Assembly: GCF_022179285.1 (NCBI RefSeq)
Contig: NZ_BPQO01000008.1
Span: 1 to 64,000 of the forward strand
DNA length: 64,000 nucleotides
Direction: 5' to 3'
Source: Methylobacterium hispanicum
GTDB lineage: Bacteria > Pseudomonadota > Alphaproteobacteria > Rhizobiales > Beijerinckiaceae
Positions 1 through 12,169 of the stretch are shown piece by piece. The position numbers and the translations under genes were made by a program. Position 1 is the stretch's first letter, and each line of letters opens with the position of its first letter. The notes beneath the pieces are model-generated. The model was given only the letters and a program-made list of their open reading frames with translations, made no database searches and was not told the origin of the DNA.

Positions 1-1
1 G

Positions 2-901
2 AACTCGGCCAACGTCTCCGGGATGGTGGGCGGCGACAACGCGATGGCGCGCGCCGACACGATCTGCTCGGCCGGCGGCTATCTCGGCCTGCGGGCCAAC
101 TTCGCCCCCCCACCCCAGACCGGATGCCCGGTGATCGAGGATCCGCTCAAGGACCGGCCCGCGCCGCCGATCGGCTCCTGTCTCTCCATTCCGACATCCG
201 CCAACAAGCGGGGCGACACCAGCAGGAACGAGGTCGATCAGAGCGTCGCGCTCGAGCCCGGCACCTATTGCGGCGGCCTGCGCATCACCAAGAAGGCCAC
301 CGTGACGCTGCGGCCCGGGATCTACGTGATGAAGGACGGCCCCCTGGTCGTCGATCAGAAGGCCTCGGTCTCCGGCGACGGCGTGGCGTTCTACTTCACC
401 GGGGACAGGGCCGGGCTGCTGTTCAGCAAGGGCAGCACGGTGAGCCTTGCGGCCCCCGCCAGCGGCGTGATGGCCGGGCTGCTGATGATGGAGGAGCGCG
501 GCGTCAACAACCCGGTCGATCCCGTGGCGACCCTGCTCGGCGTCGTGGGCAACGTCGTCGGCGGGGTGACCGGCCTCGCCACTGGTCTGGTGACCGACGA
601 GGAGTTGCCGCCGACGCCGACGCCGCCGCTCCTCGGTGCCGCCCAGCCGATGCGGACCTACCGCATCATCAGCGACAACGCCCGCACCATGCTGGGCACC
701 ATCTACCTGCCCGCCGGCCGGGTGGTGATCGACGCCGACAAGCCCGTGGCGGACCGGTCCGCCTACACCGTCGTGGTGGCCCGGCAGGTCAACCTCTACG
801 AGGGACCGAACCTCTACTTGAACGCCAACTACGACCAGACGAGCGTGCCGGTGCCCAAGGGCGTCGGGCCGCTCTCGGGCCGGCTGATGCTGAGCCAGTA
901 G
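2..901 (+). CDS. TadE/TadG-like pilus-associated protein, C-terminal part (5' end outside window)
   Basis: The reading frame is already open at the left edge, so the N-terminus is missing and at least 299 codons are present. The C-terminal half resembles the secreted region of putative Flp pilus assembly TadG-like proteins: a CGGL segment, a glycine- and valine-rich beta region with VAFYFTG, then an APASGVMAGLLMMEER stretch like the usual SAPTSGPYAGI motif of this family. A low-complexity hydrophobic/proline insert (about residues 170-210) interrupts it. Family membership is judged from these motifs alone; the N-terminal transmembrane helix that would confirm it is not visible. It is likely surface- or periplasm-located. 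Confidence 0.6.
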   Translation, partial: NSANVSGMVGGDNAMARADTICSAGGYLGLRANFAPPPQTGCPVIEDPLKDRPAPPIGSCLSIPTSANKRGDTSRNEVDQSVALEPGTYCGGLRITKKATVTLRPGIYVMKDGPLVVDQKASVSGDGVAFYFTGDRAGLLFSKGSTVSLAAPASGVMAGLLMMEERGVNNPVDPVATLLGVVGNVVGGVTGLATGLVTDEELPPTPTPPLLGAAQPMRTYRIISDNARTMLGTIYLPAGRVVIDADKPVADRSAYTVVVARQVNLYEGPNLYLNANYDQTSVPVPKGVGPLSGRLMLSQ

Positions 902-920
902 CGCTCTTCCGGGACCCTCG

Positions 921-1034
921 ATGCGCGCGCTGATCCCCGACGATTCGAAGACGGACGACCTCGCGGCGCGGCAGGCGCTGAAGCGCCTGCCCGATTGCGA
1001 GCCGCCCGCCGTCGCCTGCCCGGTCGCGGCCTGA
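921..1034 (+). CDS. possible 37-aa small ORF
   Basis: An ATG-started frame of 37 codons lies between the TadG-like gene and the hybrid kinase. It has a GGGA six bases before the ATG, an acidic/basic mixed N-terminus (MRALIPDDSKTDDL) and a Cys-containing C-terminus. It matches nothing I recognise. It could be real or simply an open frame in GC-rich DNA. Confidence 0.22.
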   Translation: MRALIPDDSKTDDLAARQALKRLPDCEPPAVACPVAA

Positions 1035-1064
1035 CGATCCGCCCAACGGAGAGGGAACCCCATC

Positions 1065-3797
<2,733 letters not shown>

Positions 3798-3856
3798 GGG
3801 CTCTGGTTTCCGGGATCCGGTCGAAGCGTCCGGTCCTTCGGATCCCGTACGAGACA

Positions 3857-3888
3857 ACCGCCTCTCCCGGCGCGCGGGGAGAGGCGGT
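3857..3888. terminator. perfect 12-bp hairpin between convergent genes
   Basis: ACCGCCTCTCCC pairs perfectly with GGGAGAGGCGGT around an 8-base loop. It sits between the end of the histidine kinase gene and the end of yebC, which face each other. It lacks a clear U-tract on either strand, so it may act as a bidirectional terminator or a 3'-end stabiliser. Confidence 0.55.
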
Positions 3889-3897
3889 CCCGGCCGC

Positions 3898-4644
3898 TCA
3901 GGCCTCGAGCTTGGCCATCAGCGCCTCGGAGAGCGCGAAGTTGACGTAGACGTTCTGCACGTCGTCCTGGTCCTCGATCACCTCGACGAGGCGGACCAGC
4001 TTCTCGCCGGTCTCGTCGTCGACATCGATCGTGTTCTGGGCCTTCCAGACGAGGCCCGTGCGGGCGGGCTCGCCGAAGCGGGCTTCCAGCGCCTTGCCGA
4101 CCTCGCCGTAGGCGTCCTGCGCGCAGGTCACCTCGTGGCCGTTCTCGTCCGAGCGCACGTCGTCAGCGCCCGCCTCGATCGCCGCCTCCAGCATCGTGTC
4201 GGCGTCGGCGACCGAGGCCGGAAAGGCGATGACGCCGACCCGGTCGAACATGAAGGCCACCGCGCCCGTCTCCGCGAGGCTGCCGCCGGACTTGGTGAAG
4301 GCCGAGCGCACGTCGGAGGCCGTGCGGTTGCGGTTGTCGGTCTGCGCCTCGACGATCAGCGCGGCGCCGCCCGGGCCGTAGCCCTCGTAGCGGATCTCCT
4401 CGTAGTTCTCGCCCTCGGCGCCCGCCGCCTTCTTGATGGCGCGCTCGATGTTGTCCTTGGGCATGTTCTCGGCGCGGGCGGCCAGGATGGCCGCCCGCAG
4501 GCGCGGGTTCATCGCCGGGTCCGGCGTGCCGAGCTTGGCCGCCACCGTGATCTCGCGGGCGAGCTTGCCGAACACCTTCGAGCGGACCGCATCGACGCGG
4601 CCCTTGCGGTGCATGATGTTCTTGAACTGGGAATGGCCGGCCAT
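3898..4644 (-). CDS. yebC: YebC/PmpR family regulator (TACO1-like)
   Basis: This 248-aa protein begins [18 protein letters not shown], the family signature, which fixes the start internally to a longer open frame. The full YebC length and conserved [11 protein letters not shown] and YEGYGPGG motifs are present, and the C-terminus has the usual DVQNVYVN pattern. Family members are cytoplasmic and have been described as DNA-binding regulators and, more recently, as ribosome-associated factors relieving proline-stretch stalling. In many genomes it is next to ruvCAB; here it is monocistronic, divergent from an SDR gene and convergent with the kinase. Confidence 0.95.
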   Translation of the reverse strand: MAGHSQFKNIMHRKGRVDAVRSKVFGKLAREITVAAKLGTPDPAMNPRLRAAILAARAENMPKDNIERAIKKAAGAEGENYEEIRYEGYGPGGAALIVEAQTDNRNRTASDVRSAFTKSGGSLAETGAVAFMFDRVGVIAFPASVADADTMLEAAIEAGADDVRSDENGHEVTCAQDAYGEVGKALEARFGEPARTGLVWKAQNTIDVDDETGEKLVRLVEVIEDQDDVQNVYVNFALSEALMAKLEA

Positions 4645-4856
4645 GTCTCTTCGGGCTGTCTGCCGCGGCGGAGAGACCGGATCCCGGGCCCTCGACGCCG
4701 CACGGGTGCGAATCGGCCGGTTATAGGCCGGTGCTCCGCGCAGAGGCAACGCGGGCCCCCTCCCCGTCCGAGATCGGCGTGGGGGAAAGATCGGGGATGT
4801 CGGGCGTTCCCGCTCCGGAGCGGCCCGGGGGGCCGCGGGGGGATGCGGGGAGAGCG

Positions 4857-5891
4857 ATGCCCGGACGAGACAGGGGACGCACCGTCGTGGTCACGGGAGC
4901 GAGCGCGGGCGTGGGCCGCGCCATCGCCCGGGAATTCGCGCGCCACGGCTGGAACGTCGGCCTGATCGCCCGCGGCGAGGCGGGCCTGCGCGGGGCGGCC
5001 GACGAGGTGCGGCGGGCCGGCGGCACGCCGCTCGCCTTCGCGGTCGACGTCGCCGAGGCGGATCAGGTCGAGCGGGCGGCCGACGAGATCGCCGCGTTCT
5101 TCGGCGGCATCGACGTCTGGGTGAACAACGCGATGGTGACGGTCTACGCGCCCGTGCGCGAGACCCCGCCCGAGGAGTTCCGGCACGTCACGGCGGTGAC
5201 CTATCTGGGGCAGGTGCACGGCACGCTGGCCGCCTTGAAGCACATGGTGCCGCGCGACCGGGGCACCATCGTGCAGATCGGTTCGGCGCTCGCCTACCGC
5301 TCGATCCCGCTCCAGGCGAGCTACTGCGCCGCCAAGGCTGCCGTGCGCGGCTTCGTGGACTCGCTGCGCAGCGAGTTGCTGCACGACGGCAGCCGGGTTC
5401 GGCTCACCATGGTGCAGTTGCCCGCGGTCAACACGCCGCAATTCGACTGGGCGCGCTCCCGCCTGCCGCGCAAGCTCGAACCGGTGCCGCCGATCTACCA
5501 GCCCGAGGCGATCGCCCGGCACGTCTACCGGGCGGCGCACGAGGCGCCGCGCGAGCTCTGGATCGGCGCCTCGGCCTGGAAGGCGATCCTCGGCAATATG
5601 CTGATCCCGGGCTGGATCGACCACTACCTCGCCCGGAACGGCTATCACGGGGAGATGACCGACATGCGTGCCGACAGGGACCGCCCCGACAACCTCTACG
5701 AGCCGGTCGACACCGATCCCGGCGCGCACGGCCGCTTCGACGCGCGCTCGCGCGACACGGTCGTGGCCGCGAGCCCGCGCTGGCTCAAGCTCGGCCTCGC
5801 CGCCGCGCTCGGCGCGGTGGCCGGCGCGACGCTCTTCGCCACCGAGGCGCACGGGCGCTCGGAGGGGCGGCGGCGGGTGGAGCGGCGCTGA
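4857..5891 (+). CDS. SDR family oxidoreductase with C-terminal membrane anchor
   Basis: This 344-aa short-chain dehydrogenase has the Rossmann nucleotide motif TGASAGVG near the N-terminus, the VNNA structural motif, a catalytic Ser (IGSAL) and the YCAAK active-site pair. The C-terminal extension of about 80 residues ends in a hydrophobic segment ([18 protein letters not shown]) followed by a very basic tail, suggesting membrane association. The ATG at 4857 is preferred over that at 4797 because GGGGAG lies at good distance and the Rossmann motif then starts at once. The substrate cannot be told from sequence. It is divergent from yebC. Confidence 0.88.
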   Translation: MPGRDRGRTVVVTGASAGVGRAIAREFARHGWNVGLIARGEAGLRGAADEVRRAGGTPLAFAVDVAEADQVERAADEIAAFFGGIDVWVNNAMVTVYAPVRETPPEEFRHVTAVTYLGQVHGTLAALKHMVPRDRGTIVQIGSALAYRSIPLQASYCAAKAAVRGFVDSLRSELLHDGSRVRLTMVQLPAVNTPQFDWARSRLPRKLEPVPPIYQPEAIARHVYRAAHEAPRELWIGASAWKAILGNMLIPGWIDHYLARNGYHGEMTDMRADRDRPDNLYEPVDTDPGAHGRFDARSRDTVVAASPRWLKLGLAAALGAVAGATLFATEAHGRSEGRRRVERR

Positions 5892-5941
5892 GGAGCCGGG
5901 TCCATAGGACTTCGCCGATCCACGCGGATGAACCACTCACC

Positions 5942-6106
5942 TTTTCCCCGACGCCTGGAACGAAGTGGACGGTGATCCGGGATCCAGAAAAGAAGCGCCG
6001 CGAAGCGGCTCGATCTCCGACACCGGTGTCGCAGGCGGACGCTTCGCGCCTTCCCGTGCCGGGTCCCGGATCACCCTCCGCTATCGCTCCGGGCGTCCGG
6101 GAAAAG
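5942..6106. repeat. 165-bp MITE-like palindromic repeat, copy 1
   Basis: The ends are imperfect inverted repeats of about 45 bp: the left begins CCCCGACGCCTGGAACG and runs to GTGATCCGGGATCCAG, the right is its reverse complement ending GGGCGTCCGGGAAAA. A second copy of the same length lies at 21957-22121 and shares the whole layout, including the internal CCGCGAAGCGGCT block. No ORF with coding features exists inside. It fills the gap between a + strand SDR gene and the - strand PLP enzyme gene. Confidence 0.8.
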
Positions 6107-6142
6107 GGTGGTGATGTTCGAGACCTCGTCACCCACTTCTGT

Positions 6143-7339
6143 TCAGCCGTGGGCCGCCCGCAGCGCCGCGTCGAGATCGGCGAAGAGGTCGTCCGGATCC
6201 TCGATGCCGGTGGAGAGGCGCAGGAGGTCGGGCGGGCAGGGCGTGCCCGGCCCCTCGACCGAGGCGCGGTGCTCGATCAGGCTCTCGACGCCGCCGAGCG
6301 AGGTCGCCCGCTTCCACAGCGCGACCCGGACGGCGGTCGCGATCGCCGCCCCCTCCCCGCCCCGCACCCGGATCGACAGCATGTAGCCGAACCCGCCCTC
6401 CATCTGCCGGGCGGCGACCGCGTGGCCGGGATCGTCGGGCAGGCCCGGATAGAGCACGCGGGCGACGTGCGGGTGGGCGCCGAGCCGGGTCGCGAGCGCC
6501 AGCGCACCCGCGGCCTGCCGCTCCGCGCGCAGGTGCAGGGTGCGCAGCGAGCGCATCAGCAGGTAGGCCTCGAACGGTCCGAGGATCGCGCCCCCGCTCG
6601 CCCGGATCGCGCCGACCCGCGCCCAGAAGGCGTCGGCCTCGCGCGCGGCGAGCACGCCGGCCACCACGTCCGAGTGCCCGTTCAGGATCTTGGTGCCGGA
6701 GTGCATCACGATGTCGGCGCCGAGCGCGAGCGGCCGGGTGTGGACCGGCGAGGCGGCGGTGGAATCGACCGCGAGCCGGGCGCCCGCCGCGTGCGCGATC
6801 TCGGCCGCCCCCGCGATGTCGGTGACGGTCCAGAGCGGGTTGCCGGGCGTCTCGATCCAGACGAGCTTCGTGCGCCCCGGCTGCACGGCGGCGCGCAGGC
6901 GCCCGGGATCCTCGGCGTCCGTGAAATCGACCGCGAGGCCGCGGCGCGGCCCCTCCTCGCGCAGCCAGCGCTTCAGGGCCCAGTACATCACGTTCGGCGC
7001 CACCACGTGGTCGCCGGGCTCCAGCGCGCCGAAGACGGCGGTCGCCGCCGCCATGCCGGAGCCGAACAGCAGCGCGCCGGCGCCTGCCTCCTCCAGCATC
7101 GCCAGCACGGCCTCGGCCTCCCGCACCGTGGCGTTGTCCGGCCGGGCGTAGGAGAAGCCCGACGAGTAGGCGTTGTCGGGATCGCGGATGAAGGTGGTGG
7201 CGACGTGGAGCGGGGGCACCACGCCCCGAGTGACCGGATCGATCCGCCCCATAGCCTGCGCGGCGCGGCTGCGGCGGGAGAAGGCCGCGATCGGCTCGCC
7301 CGCATCCTCGGGGCCGGCCGGCGCGTTGGTCCGTGACAT
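6143..7339 (-). CDS. trans-sulfuration PLP-dependent enzyme (cystathionine gamma-synthase/lyase family)
   Basis: This 398-aa Cys/Met-metabolism PLP enzyme has full family length. Visible motifs are FSYARPDNATVREAE near residue 65, FGSGMAA (phosphate-binding turn), IETPGNPLW, and the PLP lysine Lys217 in HSGTKILNGHSD. The usual VDNTFASP is VDSTAASP here. The C-terminal SLGGVESLIEHRAS helps separate the family from unrelated aminotransferases. GGGAG lies six bases before the ATG. Whether it is a synthase (O-acyl-homoserine) or a lyase cannot be decided from sequence. It stands alone, divergent from tspO. Confidence 0.88.
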   Translation of the reverse strand: MSRTNAPAGPEDAGEPIAAFSRRSRAAQAMGRIDPVTRGVVPPLHVATTFIRDPDNAYSSGFSYARPDNATVREAEAVLAMLEEAGAGALLFGSGMAAATAVFGALEPGDHVVAPNVMYWALKRWLREEGPRRGLAVDFTDAEDPGRLRAAVQPGRTKLVWIETPGNPLWTVTDIAGAAEIAHAAGARLAVDSTAASPVHTRPLALGADIVMHSGTKILNGHSDVVAGVLAAREADAFWARVGAIRASGGAILGPFEAYLLMRSLRTLHLRAERQAAGALALATRLGAHPHVARVLYPGLPDDPGHAVAARQMEGGFGYMLSIRVRGGEGAAIATAVRVALWKRATSLGGVESLIEHRASVEGPGTPCPPDLLRLSTGIEDPDDLFADLDAALRAAHG

Positions 7340-7505
7340 GGCGGTCTCCCGTCGCTCCTGGCCCCTGCCCGAGCGCCGGTCGGCGCGCTAGGTGGTGGCA
7401 GGGACGGCGCCTGACACGATCCGGGTCGGAACCGCAAGGCGGGCGACCGTCGGCGGACGGTCTTCCGGACGGCCTTCGAGACGCCTTTTCGCGAGCGGCA
7501 CCACC

Positions 7506-8024
7506 ATGACCACCGCCCTCCACCTGCCCGAAGAGCCGGCCCTGCGCCCCTGGCTGCGGCTCGCCGCCGCGATCCTGCCGGTCGCCGCCACCGCCGCGCT
7601 CGGTTCCGCCTCGACGCAGGCGGAGATCCCCGGCTGGTACGCCGGCCTGAACAAGCCGGGCTTCAACCCGCCGAACTGGGTCTTCCCCGTCGCCTGGACC
7701 ATCCTCTACACGATGATCGCCGTCTCGGCCTGGCGGCTCCTCGGCGCGAGGCCGCGCACCGGGCCCGCGCGGCAGGGCTGGTGGCTCGCCGTCCTGGCCT
7801 TCGCGGTCCAGCTCGCGCTGAACGCCGCCTGGACGCCGGTCTTCTTCAGCGCGCACGCGATCGGGGTTGCCCTCGTTGTCGTGGTGGCCCTCCTCGTGAT
7901 GGTGCTCTGGACCATCCGGCTGAGCTGGCGCTTCGACCGGGTCGCGGCGTGGCTCCTCGTTCCCTATGCCGGCTGGGTTGCCTTCGCGAGCCTGCTCAAC
8001 GCCGCGATCCTGCGCCTCAACTGA
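7506..8024 (+). CDS. tspO: TspO/MBR family tryptophan-rich sensory protein
   Basis: This 172-aa five-helix membrane protein has the family hallmarks WYAGLNKPGFNPPNWVFP and the NAAWTPVFF segment late in helix 3, with aromatic residues lining the helices. The internal ATG is chosen because the upstream extension is Arg-rich low-complexity sequence. Bacterial TspO binds porphyrins and affects tetrapyrrole and stress responses; hemA, hemE and hemJ elsewhere in this window are not linked in an operon with it. Confidence 0.93.
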   Translation: MTTALHLPEEPALRPWLRLAAAILPVAATAALGSASTQAEIPGWYAGLNKPGFNPPNWVFPVAWTILYTMIAVSAWRLLGARPRTGPARQGWWLAVLAFAVQLALNAAWTPVFFSAHAIGVALVVVVALLVMVLWTIRLSWRFDRVAAWLLVPYAGWVAFASLLNAAILRLN

Positions 8025-8084
8025 GGCCGGGTTGACGCCTCCCCGAGGCCGGCGCCACACCCGCCCGGAATCCAGGGAGGGACC

Positions 8085-10427
8085 ATGAGCGGCATCAACG
8101 GGCGCATCGCGGCGGAACTCGGCGTGGCCGAGGCCCAGGTGAGGGCGGCGGTCGATCTCCTCGACGGCGGGGCCACGGTGCCGTTCATCGCCCGCTACCG
8201 CAAGGAGGCGACGGGCGCGCTCGACGACGCGCAACTGCGCACGCTCGAGGAGCGCCTCGCCTACCTGCGCGACCTCGAAGGGCGCCGGGCCGCGATCCTC
8301 GACAGCATCCGCCAGCAGGGCAAGCTCGACGCGGAGCTGGCCGCCCGGATCGCCCGGGCCGACACCAAGGCCCGGCTCGAGGACCTCTACCTGCCGTTCC
8401 GGCCCAAGCGCCGCAACAAGGCGCTTGCCGCCCGCGAGGCCGGGCTGGAGCCCCTGGCCGAGGCCCTGCTCGCCCGGCCGGACCTGGACCCGGCCGCGCA
8501 GGCCAAAAAGTTTGCCGGCAACGAGGAAGTTCTGGACCCCGAGGCTGCGCTGGAGGGCGCGCGTGCGATCCTGATCGAGCGCGCTTGCGAGAGAGCCGAA
8601 CTCGTTGGAGCGCTGCGCGAGTCCGGCTGGCAGAGGGGCCGCATGACCGCGGCCGTGCGCAAGGGCAAGCGCGAGGCCGGCGAGAAGTTTGCCGACTATT
8701 TCGACTTTTCCGAGCCCCTGACCAAGCTCCCCTCGCACCGTATCCTCGCCCTGTTCCGGGGCGAGAAGGAGGAGGTGCTGGACCTCGACATCGCCGACGC
8801 CGAGGAGCCTCGGCCCGGCGCCCTTGGCTGGCAGGAGGCCCGCATCGCGCAGGCGCTCGGCGTCGCGGACCGGGGCCGGCCGGGCGACCGCTTCCTCCTC
8901 GACACCGTGCGACAGTGCTGGCGCAAGCGCCTGAAACCCGCCACCGACACGGATCTGCGCGCCCGCCTCTGGGCGGTCGCCGAGGAGGGCGCCGTCACGG
9001 TCTTCGCCCGCAACCTGCGCGATCTGCTGCTCGCCGCCCCGGCGGGCGCCCGGCCCACCCTCGGGCTCGACCCCGGCTACCGCACGGGCGTGAAGGTCGC
9101 GGCGGTGGACGCGACCGGCAAGGTCGTGGCGACCGACACGATCTACCCGCACGAGCCGCGGCGCGACTGGAACGGGGCGCTGGCCGCGCTGGCCAAGCTG
9201 GTGCTCGCCCACAGGATCGAGCTGATCGCGATCGGCAATGGCACGGCGTCCCGCGAGACGGACCGGCTCGCGGCCGAACTCGTCGCCAAGCTGCCCGACG
9301 CCAAGCTCACCAAGGTCCTGGTGTCCGAGGCCGGCGCCTCGGTCTACTCGGCCTCCGCCTACGCCTCGGCCGAGCTGCCGAACCTCGACGTGACCCTGCG
9401 CGGCGCCGTCTCGATCGCCCGGCGGCTGCAGGATCCGTTGGCCGAACTGGTGAAGATCGAGCCGAAGGCGATCGGCGTCGGGCAGTACCAGCACGATCTG
9501 GCGGAGGGGAAGCTCGCCCGCTCCCTCGACGCCGTGGTGGAGGATTGCGTGAACCGCGTCGGCGTCGATGTGAACAGCGCCTCGGCGCCGCTCCTCGCCC
9601 GCGTCTCCGGCCTCTCCGAGCGGGTCGCCGCGAACATCGTCGTCCACCGCGACGCCAACGGGCCGTTCGCCAAGCGGGCCGCTTTGCGCAAGGTGCCGGG
9701 GCTCGGGCCGAAGGCCTACGAGCTCGCGGCGGGCTTCCTGCGCATCCGCGGCGGCGAGGATCCGCTCGACGCGTCCGGCGTGCACCCGGAAGCCTACCCG
9801 GTCGTCAAGAAGATCCTGGCGGCGACCGGCAAACCGGTCGCGGCGCTCGTCGGCGACGGCGCCACGCTGCGCGGCCTCGCACCGAGCGCCTTCGTGGACC
9901 AGAGCTTCGGCCTGCCGACGGTCACCGACATCATCGCCGAGTTGGAGAAGCCCGGCCGCGACCCGCGCCCGAGCTTCCGCACCGCGGCCTTCGCGGACGG
10001 CGTCGAGAAGATCGGCGACCTGCGCCCCGGGATGCGTCTGGAGGGCGTGGTGACGAACGTCGCGGCCTTCGGGGCCTTCGTGGATGTCGGCGTCCACCAG
10101 GACGGGCTGGTGCACATCTCGATGCTGGCCGACCGCTTCGTGAAGGACCCGCGCGAGGTGGTGAAGCCCGGCGACGTGGTGCAGGTGCGGGTGCTGGAGG
10201 TCGATGCCGCCCGCAAGCGCATCGCCCTCAGCATGCGCTCGGACGAGGCGGAGCGCCCCGCGCGCCGCGAGGGTCCGTCGCAGGCCACGGGCCGGCCGGC
10301 GCCCCGCCCGCCCGCTCCCGGGCGCCCGCACGATTCCGGGCGCCCGCAGGCGCCGAGGTCCGAGCGCGCGGGCGCGCTGGCCGACGCCCTGCGCCGCGCG
10401 GCCGAGGGCAAGCCGCGGGGCGGCTGA
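8085..10427 (+). CDS. tex: Tex-family RNA-binding S1-domain protein
   Basis: This 780-aa cytoplasmic protein has the Tex architecture: an N-terminal helical region with VPFIARYRKEATG and LEDLYLPFRPKRR, a YqgF/RNase H-like domain starting at LGLDPGYRTG, a helix-hairpin-helix region (VNSASAPLL, KVPGLGPKAYE), and a C-terminal S1 RNA-binding domain (LEGVVTNVAAFGAFVDVGVHQ shortened here). A Pro/Arg/Gly-rich tail of about 60 residues follows. Tex is linked to transcription fidelity and stress tolerance in other bacteria. GGGAGGG lies just before the start. It abuts, stop to stop, the convergent gene downstream. Confidence 0.95.
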   Translation: MSGINGRIAAELGVAEAQVRAAVDLLDGGATVPFIARYRKEATGALDDAQLRTLEERLAYLRDLEGRRAAILDSIRQQGKLDAELAARIARADTKARLEDLYLPFRPKRRNKALAAREAGLEPLAEALLARPDLDPAAQAKKFAGNEEVLDPEAALEGARAILIERACERAELVGALRESGWQRGRMTAAVRKGKREAGEKFADYFDFSEPLTKLPSHRILALFRGEKEEVLDLDIADAEEPRPGALGWQEARIAQALGVADRGRPGDRFLLDTVRQCWRKRLKPATDTDLRARLWAVAEEGAVTVFARNLRDLLLAAPAGARPTLGLDPGYRTGVKVAAVDATGKVVATDTIYPHEPRRDWNGALAALAKLVLAHRIELIAIGNGTASRETDRLAAELVAKLPDAKLTKVLVSEAGASVYSASAYASAELPNLDVTLRGAVSIARRLQDPLAELVKIEPKAIGVGQYQHDLAEGKLARSLDAVVEDCVNRVGVDVNSASAPLLARVSGLSERVAANIVVHRDANGPFAKRAALRKVPGLGPKAYELAAGFLRIRGGEDPLDASGVHPEAYPVVKKILAATGKPVAALVGDGATLRGLAPSAFVDQSFGLPTVTDIIAELEKPGRDPRPSFRTAAFADGVEKIGDLRPGMRLEGVVTNVAAFGAFVDVGVHQDGLVHISMLADRFVKDPREVVKPGDVVQVRVLEVDAARKRIALSMRSDEAERPARREGPSQATGRPAPRPPAPGRPHDSGRPQAPRSERAGALADALRRAAEGKPRGG

Positions 10428-11414
10428 TCAGTTGGCGAGCCCGCGCTGGACCTTCGATCTCAGGCGCCCGCCCTGGAAGACCAGCGTGACCGAGAAGGTC
10501 CCGCCGCGGTCGCTCCAGCCGTAGGTCTCGAAGGCGCCGAGCCCCGGGATGGTCGCGCTGCCCTCGCTCGCGCCGCGGCAGCCGAGCAGGCTCTCGACCT
10601 CCGGCATCCGCATGTCCGCCTGGAGCAACTCGAAGCTGCGCCGGCTGACGGCGCAGTTCGGCCCACCCCCGGACTTCGGCTCGCCCGCGTCGGACGCGAG
10701 GGCCGCGCTCCGCGGCGCCCCGAAGGCCGCCGAGAGGGCGAGGCGCGCACCGCGCTCCGGACTCGGCCCGGCCCCCACGGCCTCCGCCGCGGCGGTCGGC
10801 ATCCCGGACGCGGCGACCGGGCTCCCGGTCCCTTCGAGCCGCTCCGCATCGCGAAAGACCTCCGCGGCCTGCCGGCCCGGATCGGGCGGGGACGCCCCGG
10901 CCCTGGCGGGAACGAAGGCGGGGCTCCGGCGCAGGCCGTCTCCCGCCCGGCCCGGCGCCGTCCGGGCGCTCCCGTCGGCCGCCCGCTGCGAGGGGGCCTC
11001 GGAGACCTCCTCCGCCGGCCCGCGGGCGCGGGCGATGATCACCGCCCGGCGCAGGGCGGACTCGAACCGCCGCATCAGCTCGGGATCGGCACGGGTGCCG
11101 GTCGCCCGCGCCTCGCAGGCCGCGTAGGCCGCGCGGGCGTCGCGGATCTCGGCCTCGCTCCACGCCTCCGCGGCCTTGCCGAACAGATCGACGTCCCCCC
11201 CCTCGCCGGAGCGCGGGCCGGCGGTCGGACCGCCGCCGAGCGGTCCGAGCCGGTCGGCGGCGAGCGCGCGGTGCCGGCCGCAGCCGCCGGCCGCCGCGAG
11301 GGCGTCGCGGAACGGGGAGGCCTGCGCCGCGGCGGCGGAGGCGCAGCCGAGGAGGAGCAGGGCCGGGGCGAGACACCTGCGCACGAGACGGTGTCCGGAT
11401 GCGGTTCGGGTCAT
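10428..11414 (-). CDS. secreted or lipoprotein-like protein with SmpA/BLIP-like C-terminus
   Basis: This 328-aa protein begins with a signal peptide: a basic start, then LAPALLLLGCASAAAAQA. The LLGC could be a lipobox, but an AQA signal-peptidase I site is equally possible. The middle is Ala/Gly/Pro/Arg-rich and poorly conserved in look. The last 75 residues contain a pattern (SFELLQADMRMPEVESLLG, then FVTL-type strand and QGGRL) like small outer-membrane OmlA/BLIP-type folds that bind partners in the periplasm. The function is unknown. Its stop codon directly touches the stop codon of tex. Confidence 0.6.
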   Translation of the reverse strand: MTRTASGHRLVRRCLAPALLLLGCASAAAAQASPFRDALAAAGGCGRHRALAADRLGPLGGGPTAGPRSGEGGDVDLFGKAAEAWSEAEIRDARAAYAACEARATGTRADPELMRRFESALRRAVIIARARGPAEEVSEAPSQRAADGSARTAPGRAGDGLRRSPAFVPARAGASPPDPGRQAAEVFRDAERLEGTGSPVAASGMPTAAAEAVGAGPSPERGARLALSAAFGAPRSAALASDAGEPKSGGGPNCAVSRRSFELLQADMRMPEVESLLGCRGASEGSATIPGLGAFETYGWSDRGGTFSVTLVFQGGRLRSKVQRGLAN

Positions 11415-11483
11415 CCGACCATGCGGCCCGAGGCCCGTGAAGGCTCCGTTAAGACCACCCCCGGTTGCTGTGGGTGGGCGCCC

Positions 11484-12038
11484 TCAGAACAGGTGCAGCG
11501 CGTGCGGCGCCAGGAAGCCGAATCCCAGCATCACCGCGCCGGCCGCGCCGAGCAGGCCGCCCGCGACGGCGAGCGCCACGATCCCGGTGATCACCTGGGC
11601 CGAGGCCAGCACGATGCCGATCTGGAAGGCCGCCGAGGCCAGCTCGTAGTGGTGGTAGCGGTGGAGCGAGAGGTCGCGCTTCTCCTGGTTCAGCTTGGCC
11701 TTCTCGGCGAGTTCCTTGCGGCCCTCGCCGGTGGCCGGCTCCGAGTCCCAGCGCGCCATGGTCCTGGCCCACTCGGCGCGCTTGGCCTGCACCGCGTCCT
11801 GGTTCGGCCCCGGGGGGGCGAGCGCGACCATCTCGTCGGCGGTCTTCAGCACCGTGCTGCGGATGGTGCGCGCTTGGAAGAAGGCCCATTGGTTGGCGGC
11901 CTCGATGTTGGCGCCGATCGCCTCGGTCTGGGCCGCCTTGCCCAGCGTCTCGCTGAAGGCCAGGAACAGCGCCAGCACCGAGATCAGCAGCGCCACCCGC
12001 TTGTTCGAACCCTCGATCGCCCCGTGACCGCCCGACAT
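11484..12038 (-). CDS. DUF4337 family membrane protein
   Basis: This 184-aa protein has an N-terminal membrane helix (NKRVALLISVLALFLAFSE), a soluble coiled or helical centre with many Gln, Glu and Lys residues, and two C-terminal helices rich in Gly and Ala. This plan, and the NQWAFFQARTIR region, match DUF4337, a family of unknown function. The ATG at 12038 follows a G-rich ribosome-binding site and removes an implausible Arg/Pro-rich extension. It is a single gene, divergent from the MBL hydrolase. Confidence 0.75.
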   Translation of the reverse strand: MSGGHGAIEGSNKRVALLISVLALFLAFSETLGKAAQTEAIGANIEAANQWAFFQARTIRSTVLKTADEMVALAPPGPNQDAVQAKRAEWARTMARWDSEPATGEGRKELAEKAKLNQEKRDLSLHRYHHYELASAAFQIGIVLASAQVITGIVALAVAGGLLGAAGAVMLGFGFLAPHALHLF

Positions 12039-12169
12039 GCACCATCCCCCCTGATTCGTGAGCGGGGGAGCTACAGCGCATCGCGTGCCGCGGTGCAACA
12101 GCCGAGGGGGAGCCGCGGGAGCGCGGGCCTGCATCGCCGCGTTGGTGACGGACGGGGAGGTGCTCGGCG

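Noticed and set aside
5972..7336. A 454-codon open frame starting in the 165-bp repeat
   Set aside because: It runs antisense to the PLP enzyme with biased composition.
6129..10331. Very long (1400-codon) open frame on the minus strand antisense to tex and through tspO and the PLP-enzyme gene
   Set aside because: It is made mostly of Arg, Gly, Pro and Ala with no domain; it is the GC-rich shadow of the real genes.
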